This document shows positions 9,019 to 17,126 of a DNA stretch of 64,000 nucleotides, in pieces (position 1 is the first letter of the stretch; the number at the start of each line of letters is the position of its first letter). Both the position numbers and the translations under genes were made by a program. Under the pieces are notes generated by a model that was not told the DNA's origin, searched no databases, and saw nothing but the letters and a program-made list of their open reading frames with translations. The DNA is from an uncultured Oscillospiraceae bacterium (GTDB lineage: Bacteria > Bacillota > Clostridia > Oscillospirales > Oscillospiraceae): positions 1 to 64,000 of the forward strand of contig CAJULD010000013.1 in the NCBI GenBank assembly GCA_910587505.1. The letters are read 5' to 3'.

Positions 9019-9056
9019 ATGCCGCCCCTTCCCCCGTGGCGGGGTGGGGCGGCATC
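9019..9056 (+). terminator. Long hairpin after ackA
   Basis: ATGCCGCCCC pairs with GGGGCGGCAT, with an inner CCCCG/CGGGG hairpin. There is no clear U tract, so it may attenuate or protect the 3' end rather than terminate fully. The next gene's ribosome site follows closely. Confidence 0.5.
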
Positions 9057-9089
9057 TCCCATACCAGATCAATTCAGGAGGTAGTTGTC

Positions 9090-9833
9090 ATGCTGAAAGG
9101 TAAAGTCGCTATTGTCACCGGCGGCACCCGGGGCATCGGGTACGCCATTGTGGAAAAGTACCTGGAAAACCACGCCACGGTCATCCTCTGCGGCTCCCGG
9201 CAGGAGACGGCGGACAAGGCCGTGACCAGACTGAAGACGGAGCACCCCGACTGGCCCGTAGAGGGCATCGCCCCCGATCTGGGGAACTATGAGGCCGTCA
9301 AGGCCGCCTTCGACGGCGTGAGGGAGCGGTACGGCCGCATCGATATTCTGGTCAACAACGCCGGGATGTCCTCCTCCACCCCTCTCTCCGACTTCACCCC
9401 GGAGCTGTTCCGGAAAATTATGTCCCTGAACGTGGACGCCGCGTTCTACTGCACCCTCGCCGTTGTAGACGGCATGGCCGCTCAGGGGGGCGGCTGCATC
9501 CTCAATACCAGCAGCATGGTCAGCCGGGACGGCCAGCCCAGCGGCGTCGCCTATCCCACCAGTAAGGCCGCCATCAACGGCATGACCCTCTCCCTGGCCC
9601 GGGAGCTGGGTCCCAAAGGCATTCGCGTCAATGCCGTGGCCCCCGGCATCACCAACACGGACATGATGCAGGCGGTGCCCAGGGAGCTGATCGAGCCTCT
9701 GATTAAACAGATCCCCCTGCGCCGCATCGGCGAGCCGGAGGACCTGGCCAACGCCTTCCTCTTCCTTGCCAGCGACGCCGCCAGCTATATCACCGGCGAG
9801 ATCCTCCACGTGGACGGCCGGGCCAGAACCTGA
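9090..9833 (+). CDS. SDR-family 3-oxoacyl-ACP reductase-like protein
   Basis: 247 aa, classical short-chain dehydrogenase: TGGTRGIGYA nucleotide-binding loop at the N-terminus, NNAGMS, catalytic Ser of LNTSSM, YPTSK with Tyr and Lys, and the C-terminal YITGEILHVDG typical of FabG-like enzymes. It stands outside a fatty-acid operon, so a different keto substrate is possible. ATG chosen because AGGAGG precedes it and the family N-terminus (MLKGKVAIVTGG) begins there. Confidence 0.85.
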   Translation: MLKGKVAIVTGGTRGIGYAIVEKYLENHATVILCGSRQETADKAVTRLKTEHPDWPVEGIAPDLGNYEAVKAAFDGVRERYGRIDILVNNAGMSSSTPLSDFTPELFRKIMSLNVDAAFYCTLAVVDGMAAQGGGCILNTSSMVSRDGQPSGVAYPTSKAAINGMTLSLARELGPKGIRVNAVAPGITNTDMMQAVPRELIEPLIKQIPLRRIGEPEDLANAFLFLASDAASYITGEILHVDGRART

Positions 9834-9963
9834 TACTTTTATTGAAAGAAGCGGGAACAGGCAGAATCTGCTGCTGCTTCTTAAAACCGCTCCTTGCGGC
9901 GGTTCGGACTGCCGGCGCTCACTCTGTGGGCACTGCACGGAAAAAGCCGCATACGGAACAGAC

Positions 9964-10004
9964 ACGGAGCGCCGCTCTGCAACTTTTGTGGAACGGCGCT
10001 CCGT
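9964..10004 (+). terminator. Terminator after the SDR gene
   Basis: ACGGAGCGCCG/CGGCGCTCCGT gives an 11-bp perfect stem with a 19-nt loop, followed by TTGCAATTTC. It lies between the SDR gene and the HAD promoter. Confidence 0.6.
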
Positions 10005-10040
10005 TTGCAATTTCTCCCGCCGCCGGATAATAATTGCCGC

Positions 10041-10069
10041 TTGATAAAAAGGCAATTTCCTGGTATAAT
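10041..10069 (+). promoter_or_regulatory. Near-consensus sigma-A promoter of the HAD gene
   Basis: TTGATA (10041-10046) and TATAAT (10064-10069) separated by exactly 17 bp, 21 bp before the start codon region. Confidence 0.85.
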
Positions 10070-10090
10070 CTACCAAAAGGAGATGACGCT

Positions 10091-10807
10091 ATGCTTGATA
10101 CCATCCTTTTCGACCTGGACGGCACGCTGGTTCCCTTTCTACAGGACGATTTCATTCATGTCTATTTCCGGCTGCTCGTCCGGCGGCTGGCCCCCATGGG
10201 ATACGACGCGGACAGCCTGATCCGGGCGCTGTGGAAGGGCGTGGACGGGATGATCCAAAACGACGGCTCCGTTACCAACCGGCAGAAATTCTGGCAGGTC
10301 TTTACCGGAGAGCTGGGAATTCAGGCGTTGACCCTGGAAAGCATTCTGGACAGCTTCTATGGCCGGGAGTTTGATGCGGTCCGCTCGGTGCTTCGGGAGG
10401 ACGCGGACCGGAGCGGCCTGCTCCGCTCCCTGCGGGAGAAAGGGTACCGCCTTGTACTGGCCACCAATCCGATCTTCCCCGCGGTGGCCGTGGAGACGCG
10501 CCTGCGCTGGGTGGACCTGACCGCCTCGGATTTCGACTACGTAACCACCTACGAGAACAGCCGGCGGAGCAAGCCCAATCCCGGATACTATCAGGATATC
10601 CTCCAGCATATGGGAAAGCAGGGAAACGCCTGTCTGATGGTTGGCAACAACCCGGTGGACGACATGGCCGCCAGGGAAACCGGGATGACGGTGTTTCTGG
10701 TCACGGACTGCATCGAAAATCCCGGCGGGCTGCCGCTGGAGGACTGTCCTCATGGCTCTTTCCGGGACCTGGAGGCGTTTTTGAACGGATTGCCGGAGCT
10801 TTCCTGA
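10091..10807 (+). CDS. HAD-family hydrolase
   Basis: 238 aa. Motif I FDLDGTL at residues ~7-13, motif II LATNP, Lys in RSKPNPGYY, and motif III MVGNNPVDDMAA. These are the four HAD signatures, with a helical cap after motif I (subclass C1). Probably a small-molecule phosphatase; substrate not deducible. ATG with AAAAGGAGATGACGCT upstream. Confidence 0.85.
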   Translation: MLDTILFDLDGTLVPFLQDDFIHVYFRLLVRRLAPMGYDADSLIRALWKGVDGMIQNDGSVTNRQKFWQVFTGELGIQALTLESILDSFYGREFDAVRSVLREDADRSGLLRSLREKGYRLVLATNPIFPAVAVETRLRWVDLTASDFDYVTTYENSRRSKPNPGYYQDILQHMGKQGNACLMVGNNPVDDMAARETGMTVFLVTDCIENPGGLPLEDCPHGSFRDLEAFLNGLPELS

Positions 10808-10817
10808 TTCGTTCATT

Positions 10818-10870
10818 CTCAGAACCTGTATTTTTAATTTGTTGAAAGAGCGGCAAAAAGATATTCTGAG
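10818..10870. repeat. MITE-like repeat, internally deleted copy
   Basis: CTCAGAACCTGTATTT at the left and TTCTGAG at the right form a 7-bp terminal inverted repeat around a short core. The left end matches the dispersed family (see 15066-15192). Confidence 0.5.
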
Positions 10871-10917
10871 AGGTACAGCAATCCGGTCGGGAAGCATAAA
10901 GAGCCTGACCAGTATCC

Positions 10918-11060
10918 GGAGGATGATGTGAATGCACCGCAGCCGGAAACGGAAAAGCCGGTACCGGGGCAGTTTACGGAAATGACGGAGGACGATATGA
11001 ATACACCGCGGCTGGAAACAGAAAGGCTGATCCTGAGACGGTTTACGGAAAATGATATTG
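10918..11060 (+). repeat. Tandem duplication of the GNAT start region
   Basis: About 70 bp from GGAGGATGATGTGAATGCAC onwards is repeated directly as GGAGGACGATATGAATACAC onwards. Each copy contains a ribosome site, a start codon and the first ~20 codons (APQPETEKPV.../TPRLETERLI...). Only the second copy encodes a normal GNAT N-terminus. Confidence 0.85.
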
Positions 11061-11740
11061 AAGCACTGTTCCTGATACTGAAAGACAGGGAGGTCAATAC
11101 CTTTTTACCCTGGTTTCCCTTAAAAAGCATGGATGAGGCGAGTTCCGTTTACGAAACAGAATATGCGGCAAATTATGAAAAGTCGCAGGCCTGGGCTTAT
11201 GCGATCTGTCTGAAAGAGGACAACGCTCCGATTGGCTACATGAAGGTGGATGTGGATGAGGGCCATGATTTTGGCTACGGGCTTCGGAAAGAGTTCTGGC
11301 GCCGGGGACTTGTCACAGAAGCCGGAAAAGCCGTCATAGCACAGGTGAAAAAGGATGGGCTGCCTTATGTCACAGCGACGCATGACATCAACAATCCCCG
11401 CAGCGGCGGAGTTATGAGACGGGTGGGAATGAAATATCAGTATTCCTATGAAGAGCAATGGCAGCCCAAAGACCTTTTAGTTACTTTTAGAATGTATCAG
11501 CTGAATTTCGCTGAAAACGCCCCTCGTGTTTTCAGAAAATATTGGGACAATTCTGCCGTGCATTTTATAGAAACAGGGATTCAGGAAACCTCTGTGGGGC
11601 CGCCGGAGGAGCGGCAGAAAGACAGGCCCTCCCGGCGAATGCCGAAAGGGCCTGTCTTTCACTTTTGCCATGAAAACTCCTGCGAGGCGGCCATGCCAAA
11701 TTCTCAGAAGCTGTACCAACAGGCGAAGTGCGCAGACTGA
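10997..11740 (+). CDS. GNAT-family N-acetyltransferase (RimJ/RimL-like) with readthrough C-terminus
   Basis: The first ~180 residues are a RimJ/RimL-type acetyltransferase: TPRLETERLILRRFTENDI at the start, GYMKVD, then GLRKEFWRRGLVTEAGKAVI (acetyl-CoA loop) and NPRSGGVMRRVGM. Family members normally stop after a segment like RKYWD..VHFIE. Here the frame continues ~65 residues, straight through a perfect terminator hairpin at 11617-11660, so the stop codon was probably lost. An in-frame upstream ATG at 10928 exists because of the start-region duplication; the second start gives the family N-terminus. Confidence 0.75.
   Translation: MNTPRLETERLILRRFTENDIEALFLILKDREVNTFLPWFPLKSMDEASSVYETEYAANYEKSQAWAYAICLKEDNAPIGYMKVDVDEGHDFGYGLRKEFWRRGLVTEAGKAVIAQVKKDGLPYVTATHDINNPRSGGVMRRVGMKYQYSYEEQWQPKDLLVTFRMYQLNFAENAPRVFRKYWDNSAVHFIETGIQETSVGPPEERQKDRPSRRMPKGPVFHFCHENSCEAAMPNSQKLYQQAKCAD
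11617..11660 (+). terminator. Perfect terminator hairpin inside the GNAT reading frame
   Basis: GAAAGACAGGCCCT and AGGGCCTGTCTTTC make a 14-bp perfect stem with an inner CGGC/GCCG pair, followed by ACTTTT. It lies within the extended reading frame, marking where the transcript was originally meant to end. Confidence 0.8.
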
Positions 11741-11964
11741 CGGGAAAAATATCCGACCGGCAGGGAAGGAAAGCACAGGAATCCTGACGGATTTCAGGCT
11801 TTTCTCACGCAGTCCGGACAGTAAATTTTCCGCCAGGATGTCTGCACCCGCCTGTCGGTTCAGCTTCTTAAAACTCTTTTGCCCACTTTTTCTTTCCCTG
11901 GAAAAAGTGGGTCAGTTCTTTTTGGATACCGTTTCTTCCCCGGAAAAACTGTCGGGAAGAAAGA
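11741..11964. other. Intergenic region with composite-repeat fragment
   Basis: No gene seen. Contains CAGGAATCCTGACGGAT (11782-11798), also found at 22685-22701, and CCACTTTTTC/GAAAAAGTGG (11883-11910), a variant of the dispersed hairpin next to GTTCTTTTTGG. Confidence 0.5.
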
Positions 11965-13572
11965 TCATACCTCTCTTCTGCCCCGTCTCTCCGAGGGGAG
12001 GTACAGACACAGGGCGCTGCGGTCGTCGTCCCCCTGCCGCCGCTGGTAAGCCTCCTGGAGAATCAGACTGGTCAGTACATTGGGGTCGTCCCCCTGCCAG
12101 CCGGCCAAAAGGTCCTGCACCCACTGGTCCTCGCTGCCGTCGGCCACGCCGTCGCTGATCATCAGCAGGAACGTATTTTCCTCCAGCGGGAACCGGATGG
12201 CCTGGGGCTCGTCGCCGGATTCCTGCAACCCGGCAGGCAGCGAAGCCCCCGCCAGCCGCCGGACGGTCCCCTTCCGCTTGATGTAGGTGGGCGCCGCGCC
12301 GTACTTGTAAAGCGCCGCCTGCCGGGCGGTCAGGTCCGCCGCCAGCAGGTCGATGGTGGTAAAACTGCCCTGCTCGTCGCTGCGGAGATTCAACGCCGCG
12401 TTCAGCGTCCGCAGGGCGGGCTCCGGCGCAATGCCCGCCTGGAGAAACTGCTCCAGCAGGCGCAGGGTCATCTGACTCTCCCGCTGGGCCTCCCGACCGC
12501 TGCCCATGCCGTCGCTGAGCAGCAGGTACAGCACGCCTCCTACCCGGAACCAGGTCATACTGTCCCCGCACAGCCGCTGTCCGTCTCTGGGCGCGGAGCC
12601 CAGGGCCACCTCGTGACAGAGCTCCCGCCCCGTGGCGGCAGGGACCTCCGGCGCCGCCATCGCCTGGGCCACCAGATCCCCAAGCTGCGCGTACTGCCCC
12701 CGGCTGCGCTCCCGCTCCTTCGCCAGCTGGCGGCGGTACTGCCGCCGCAGCAGCAGAGCCGTCACCTCGGTGTTGATAGCCGAGAGCAGTTGGGGAAAGT
12801 GAATGCACCGGGAGGCGAAGTGGGAGGCAAAATCCGAGGTCTCCGCCCGGCCCCGCTCCAGCATGACCGGCGTGGCGTCGTTGAAGGCGTTGTAGGTAGA
12901 CACATATTCCTTGCTCCAGCACAGATCCCGCAGCGCGCAGCCCCGGCAGACTACCTCCGCCGCCCGGTCGAAGATGACGGCGGGGTTCTCCTCCTTCTTC
13001 GGCTGGGGCGCGGGGGCAAAGCTTTCCCCCAGGGCGCGGATGGCCTCCGCGCTCAGCCGCAGCCGCTGGCGCAGGCTCTCCGACTCTCTGGCGGCCCGCC
13101 GCCGGGGAATGGAGGTCTCCCGCAGCAGCAGCGCGCAGTAGTGGCACAGCACCCCTGACAGCGCCGTGGACGCCGTCAGACGCAAAAGGCTGCTTCCATC
13201 CATGCCCATTTGCAGCGTGTATGCCAGCTCCACCGACAGTGCCGCCCCTGCGGCGGCCATCGGGCGAAACCACCCCTGCCGGAACCATTTGGTATCCTGA
13301 AAGGCGGACAGCACCGCACAGATCAGCACCAATATGCCGCAGCACCGCAGCGCCGGACCGAAGGGCAGGAACAGCAGGCTCCCCGCCGCCCCTCCCAGCA
13401 GGGCGGCAATGGCGTTTCGCCCCGGCTTACAGGCGGCCACCAGGCCTGCCGCCAGCGGCGCGCGGCCCTCCAGGCAGCAGCCCGCGGCAAAAAATCCCGC
13501 CGTGCCATAGCCGGCCAGCCGCAGCAGCTCCCCCGCCTGGGGCTTTTCCAGGGTGATGTTGGCGATTTTCAT
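11965..13572 (-). CDS. spoIIE: SpoIIE-family serine phosphatase (short form)
   Basis: 535 aa; Bacillus SpoIIE is about 830. The N-terminal ~170 residues hold several hydrophobic helices, fewer than the ten of classical SpoIIE. A cysteine-bearing central region (VVCRGCALRDLCW) follows, as in other SpoIIE proteins. The C-terminal PP2C domain carries GDSMTWF, LLSDGMGSG and LMISDGVADGS with the metal-binding Asp residues. SpoIIE dephosphorylates SpoIIAA to release sigma-F in the forespore. The start is ATG with AAGGGGACA upstream. Monocistronic. Confidence 0.85.
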   Translation of the reverse strand: MKIANITLEKPQAGELLRLAGYGTAGFFAAGCCLEGRAPLAAGLVAACKPGRNAIAALLGGAAGSLLFLPFGPALRCCGILVLICAVLSAFQDTKWFRQGWFRPMAAAGAALSVELAYTLQMGMDGSSLLRLTASTALSGVLCHYCALLLRETSIPRRRAARESESLRQRLRLSAEAIRALGESFAPAPQPKKEENPAVIFDRAAEVVCRGCALRDLCWSKEYVSTYNAFNDATPVMLERGRAETSDFASHFASRCIHFPQLLSAINTEVTALLLRRQYRRQLAKERERSRGQYAQLGDLVAQAMAAPEVPAATGRELCHEVALGSAPRDGQRLCGDSMTWFRVGGVLYLLLSDGMGSGREAQRESQMTLRLLEQFLQAGIAPEPALRTLNAALNLRSDEQGSFTTIDLLAADLTARQAALYKYGAAPTYIKRKGTVRRLAGASLPAGLQESGDEPQAIRFPLEENTFLLMISDGVADGSEDQWVQDLLAGWQGDDPNVLTSLILQEAYQRRQGDDDRSALCLYLPSERRGRREV

Positions 13573-13656
13573 AGCTTGTCCCCTTATCTACAGTGGTTTT
13601 TATCCATTGTAGCAGGGGTCCTTCAAGAAACCTGTCGGGAAATGCAGGGGGGAATG

Positions 13657-13959
13657 TCACGAAAGCAGGTAATTGTTCTCCCGGTTTGCCGCCTGCAGCG
13701 CTTTCAGCTTACAGGTGGCGTATCCCTCCACAACCAGCGGCTCCTGTCTGCAGAGCGCCTCCGCTTCCTCCAGGCTCTCCGCCTTCAGGACATACATGCC
13801 GGCCACGCCGGGATACCCTTTGAACACGCCGCCAAGGACCAGATGTCCCTCGTCGTCCAGCTTCTTCAGATTGGCGACATGCCGTTCCACTGCGGCTCTG
13901 GTGAGCCGGTTGTACGATCTGGTCTTTTCAATAAACATAACATAAAGCCGGTTTTCCAT
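13657..13959 (-). CDS. YciI-family protein
   Basis: 100 aa, the typical size of YciI-like/ferredoxin-fold proteins. The pattern R..HVANLKKLDDEGHLVLGG, then AEALCRQEPLVVEGYATCKL, fits the family, whose members may be small hydrolases or dehalogenase-like; the function here is unknown. ATG chosen at AAGGAGACGACAAT. It follows the M28-like gene with a 37-nt gap and is probably cotranscribed. Confidence 0.75.
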   Translation of the reverse strand: MENRLYVMFIEKTRSYNRLTRAAVERHVANLKKLDDEGHLVLGGVFKGYPGVAGMYVLKAESLEEAEALCRQEPLVVEGYATCKLKALQAANRENNYLLS

Positions 13960-13996
13960 ATTGTCGTCTCCTTTCCCCGGTGCCGGCGAATCCGCC

Positions 13997-14947
13997 TCAT
14001 GCGTTCCCGTCCAGATACTCCGGCAGAAACCGTGCCAGACTCCGGACAATGTAAGCGATATTTTCCTCCCGAAGGACCGTGTCCCTCTTCGTGCGCAGGC
14101 GGGGGATATAATACCCCAGCCCCGCCAGATACCGGCAGGCGCACAGGTTCACATGGAAGCGGAATTTCCGCCCGTCCGACGGGTAGTACTGCAGGCCCCT
14201 GGCCAGCACATGGGGACGCAGCTCCTCTCCCTCCGGAAACGCCGCTTCCAGCGCCTCCAGCAGTGCACTGTCCCAGCGGCTGTGTTTGGAGGGAATCAGC
14301 AGCAGATGCTCCCCGTCCCCCACGCAGTCCAGGTTGACGAACAGCCGCTTCGCGGCCTGCTCTCCATGCCTTTTCCGAAACGCCGAGGCCCCCAGCAGGG
14401 TCTTCTCGTTGTTATCCAGAAACACCAGGCATACCCGCCGGTCAAAGCCTGCCTCCCGGGCCGCAGCCAGCAGAGCCAGCACGCCGGAGGAGTTGCCGTT
14501 GGCGTTGCTCCGGTTGGCGGGGCCGTAGGCCGCGATCCCCAGCTCCGCCACCGCCAGGATCAGAAACAGCGGCAGCATCAGTTTCGGCTGGTTTATGGGA
14601 AAGCTGACCGCAAAGGACAGCAGGAACGCCGCCGCCACCAGAGCCAGCGCCGCCGCCGCATGATAGCACACATGGGCCGCCACGTTGGTGGGCGAGACGA
14701 AGTTGGGAACCAGCATCCGGGAACCGGTATCGTAGTGGGCGCAGAGAAAGAGCTCCGCCCGCTCCGGGTCTCCGGCCACCACGTTGACGCTGCCGTTGAA
14801 TTTGCCGTAGGTCTCCTCATGGGCTTTCCACCCCGCCCGCTTCAGCTCCCGCAGCAGCCATTGGCGGAAATCCGCCTTCTGCGCGGCACTCTTCCGCACC
14901 GGGTGGACCGTCAGCAGATATTTCTTCAGATGCTCAATCTCTTCCAT
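13997..14947 (-). CDS. M28-type peptidase homologue with membrane segments, probably inactive
   Basis: 316 aa. HYD at residues 71-73 and NLDCVGD near 205-211 align with M28 zinc aminopeptidases. However, the metal-bridging Asp of the usual DDxxSG is replaced (NANGNSSG, 148-155), the general-base Glu of NEE is Asn (DNNEKTLLGA, 178-187), and the last His of HTPxDT is Arg (RTKRDT, from 285). Two hydrophobic helices (~95-117 and ~122-142) sit inside the fold. A non-catalytic or repurposed membrane protein is likely. ATG with GGGAGG upstream. Confidence 0.65.
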   Translation of the reverse strand: MEEIEHLKKYLLTVHPVRKSAAQKADFRQWLLRELKRAGWKAHEETYGKFNGSVNVVAGDPERAELFLCAHYDTGSRMLVPNFVSPTNVAAHVCYHAAAALALVAAAFLLSFAVSFPINQPKLMLPLFLILAVAELGIAAYGPANRSNANGNSSGVLALLAAAREAGFDRRVCLVFLDNNEKTLLGASAFRKRHGEQAAKRLFVNLDCVGDGEHLLLIPSKHSRWDSALLEALEAAFPEGEELRPHVLARGLQYYPSDGRKFRFHVNLCACRYLAGLGYYIPRLRTKRDTVLREENIAYIVRSLARFLPEYLDGNA

Positions 14948-15065
14948 GTACGCCTCCCTTTTCTCTCAAATGCCGGTGAACAGAACCGAGTCAATGCCGG
15001 GCTCTGCCTGGCGGACGCCTGACGTCAAATCCGCCAGGGCTTTGCCCCGGCCCCCGCCGCCTGTC

Positions 15066-15192
15066 AGAATCTGTATTCACAACCGGCGAACGCTGTCCGG
15101 CCGGTCTTTTTCCCGCCATCCTGCGTCAATTTTCCCTGTCTGACAGGAAAAATCCCGCCCATCCGGCATCCACAGGCATGAATACAGGTTTT
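15066..15192. repeat. MITE-like element, fullest copy
   Basis: Ends are AGAATCTGTATTCA and TGAATACAGGTTTT, an imperfect 14-bp terminal inverted repeat. Between them are the conserved CTTTTTCCCGCCATCCTGCG block, a CCTGTCTGACAGG palindrome, and ATCCCGCCCATCCGGC. About 127 bp and no coding capacity. It matches partial copies at 2831, 10818, 27783, 40384, 48469 and 57935. Confidence 0.8.
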
Positions 15193-15205
15193 AAAAAAGG
15201 TGGAG

Positions 15206-15232
15206 AAAAAGCGGGATTTTTTGCTGCTTTTT
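15206..15232 (-). terminator. Terminator of recN
   Basis: AAAAAGC/GCTTTTT inverted repeat overlapping the recN stop codon; on the minus strand the 3' arm ends in GCTTTTTC. Confidence 0.6.
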
Positions 15233-16919
15233 AAGATAAAGCAGAGATCCCCTGTTTATATGTCTCGGCGGCGTGCAGCAGCTCTCCTGCGCCGTCCAGC
15301 ATGGCCTGGGTCAGGTGCTCGCCGCCGGTGAGGCGGGCCAGCTCCTGCCTGCGCTGCTCCTGGTCCAGCCGCAGGACCCTGGTGCAGGTCCGGCCGCCGC
15401 TCTCCCCTTTTTCCACGGCGAAATGGGTGTCCGCCATGGCCGCCAGCTGAGGCAGGTGGGTAACGCACAGCACCTGCTTACGGCGGCTCACCTGGGCCAG
15501 CTTGGCCGCCACCTTCTGGGCCGCCCGGCCGCTGACGCCTGTGTCCACCTCGTCAAAGACCAGGGTCCCGATCAGCTCGTTTTCCGCCAACACGTTCTTC
15601 AGCGCCAGCATGATCCGCGCCAGCTCGCCGCCGGAGGCCACCCTGTTGATGGGACGCAGCTCCTCGCCCACGTTGGCGGACATAAGAAAGCGCACCACGT
15701 CCATTCCGGAGGCATCCGGCTCCTTCTCCGCAAAGCAGATGGCAAAGCGCACCCTGGGCATGTCCAGCTGCCGCAGCTCGTCCTGGATGCGCTCCTCCAG
15801 CTGCTTCGCCGCCGCCTTCCGGGCCTCGGAGAGGACGCCGGCTGCCTTCAGGGCCTGCCTGCGCTCCTTCTCCAGCTGCTTTTCCAGCCGGGCGGCGGTG
15901 TCGGAGGCGAAGGCGATCCGGTCCAGCTCCTCCTTCCGCTGCTCCAGATATTCCAGCATGTCCTCCACCGTGGGCCCGTACTTCTTCTTCAGCCGGTACA
16001 GCTGGTCCGCCCGGCCCTCCAGATCGTCCAGCTCCTGGGGACTGAAATCGAAGGAATCCTCCAGATCCCGCAGCGTTTCCGCCACGTCGTAGGCCTCGGA
16101 ATACAGATTCTCCAGCCGCTCATGGAGCAGGGCAAACTGCTCGTCCAGCCCCTTTGCGCCGGCCACCGCGACGGCGGCCTCCCGCAGGCCGGAGACCGCG
16201 CCGCCGCCGTCGTCCCCGCCGGTGAGATTCCACACGGCTCCCTGAATGGCGGACATGAATTTCTCACTGTTGCGCAGCAGGTTCCGCCGCTGAGTCAGCG
16301 CTTCCTCCTCCCCCGGCTTCAGCTGGGCCCGCTCCAGCTCGTCAATCTGAAACCGGAGGCTGTCCATCCGCCGCTCCTTCTCGGCCTCGTCCATCTGGAG
16401 GGCCTTCAGCTTCTTTCGTGTAGCCTCCATGGCCTCGTAGCAGGCGGCGTAGCTCTCCATCGGCTGCCCCACCTGTCCGAAGCTGTCCAGATAGGCCCCG
16501 TGCTGTTCCTCATCCAGCAGCTGCTGGCCGTCGTGCTGGCCGTGAATGTTCAACAGCGCGCTGCCGGTCTTCCGCAGCTGGGCCACCGTGACGGGCCGTC
16601 CGTTCATCCGGCAGACGTTCTTCCCGTCGGCGTAAATTTCCCGCTGGAGCAGCAGCTCCCCGTCCTCCGCGGCAACGCCGCACTCCCGGAGGGTCTCCAG
16701 CTCCGGTACGCCGGTGAACACGGCGCTGACAAATGCCCTGGCCGCCCCCGTGCGGATCAGGTCCCTGCTGGTCCGCTGGCCCAGCACAGCCCCCATGGCG
16801 TCGATCACGATACTTTTTCCCGCGCCGGTTTCGCCGGTCAGGGCGTTGAAGCCGCCGTCGAAGGTGATGTCCGCCTCCTCAATCACGGCGATGTTTTCAA
16901 TATGCAGCAACTGTAACAT
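15231..16919 (-). CDS. recN: DNA repair protein RecN
   Basis: 562 aa, SMC-like ATPase for double-strand break repair. Walker A GETGAGKS near residue 31, long coiled coil in the middle (residues ~150-370), GHEPDG-type ABC signature region as ASGGELARIMLALK, and Walker B LVFDEVDTG. Full length. ATG with GGAGG upstream. It is the last gene of the conserved nadK-argR-recN series; a 207-bp gap with repeats separates it from argR. Confidence 0.97.
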   Translation of the reverse strand: MLQLLHIENIAVIEEADITFDGGFNALTGETGAGKSIVIDAMGAVLGQRTSRDLIRTGAARAFVSAVFTGVPELETLRECGVAAEDGELLLQREIYADGKNVCRMNGRPVTVAQLRKTGSALLNIHGQHDGQQLLDEEQHGAYLDSFGQVGQPMESYAACYEAMEATRKKLKALQMDEAEKERRMDSLRFQIDELERAQLKPGEEEALTQRRNLLRNSEKFMSAIQGAVWNLTGGDDGGGAVSGLREAAVAVAGAKGLDEQFALLHERLENLYSEAYDVAETLRDLEDSFDFSPQELDDLEGRADQLYRLKKKYGPTVEDMLEYLEQRKEELDRIAFASDTAARLEKQLEKERRQALKAAGVLSEARKAAAKQLEERIQDELRQLDMPRVRFAICFAEKEPDASGMDVVRFLMSANVGEELRPINRVASGGELARIMLALKNVLAENELIGTLVFDEVDTGVSGRAAQKVAAKLAQVSRRKQVLCVTHLPQLAAMADTHFAVEKGESGGRTCTRVLRLDQEQRRQELARLTGGEHLTQAMLDGAGELLHAAETYKQGISALS

Positions 16920-16977
16920 GATTTGTCCTCCGTATCCCTGCCGCCGCTGTACCGTCTTTTACAGGGACTCTGCCCTG

Positions 16978-17115
16978 CGCCCCGCCGCCTTTTGAAAAGG
17001 TGGGCGAAAATTTTCAGGAAAAAGGCAGCCGCAGATTTTCAGGAAATTTTCCTGCGAGGAAAAACAGACACTTCCTGAAGTTCTTTTTGTCCACTTTTTC
17101 TCTCAGGAAAAAGCG
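16978..17115. repeat. Composite intergenic repeat between argR and recN
   Basis: Contains GCCGCCTTTTGAAAAGGTGG, TTCAGGAAATTTTCCTG, TTCCTGAAGTTCTTTTTG and the CCACTTTTTC hairpin arm. These modules recur at 53998-54175 and 62405-62575. Confidence 0.6.
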
Positions 17116-17126
17116 GGAGATTTCTT

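Noticed and set aside
13210..14337. A 375-codon plus-strand frame across the SpoIIE start and the YciI and M28 genes
   Set aside because: Antisense to three better-supported genes; composition typical of shadow frames.
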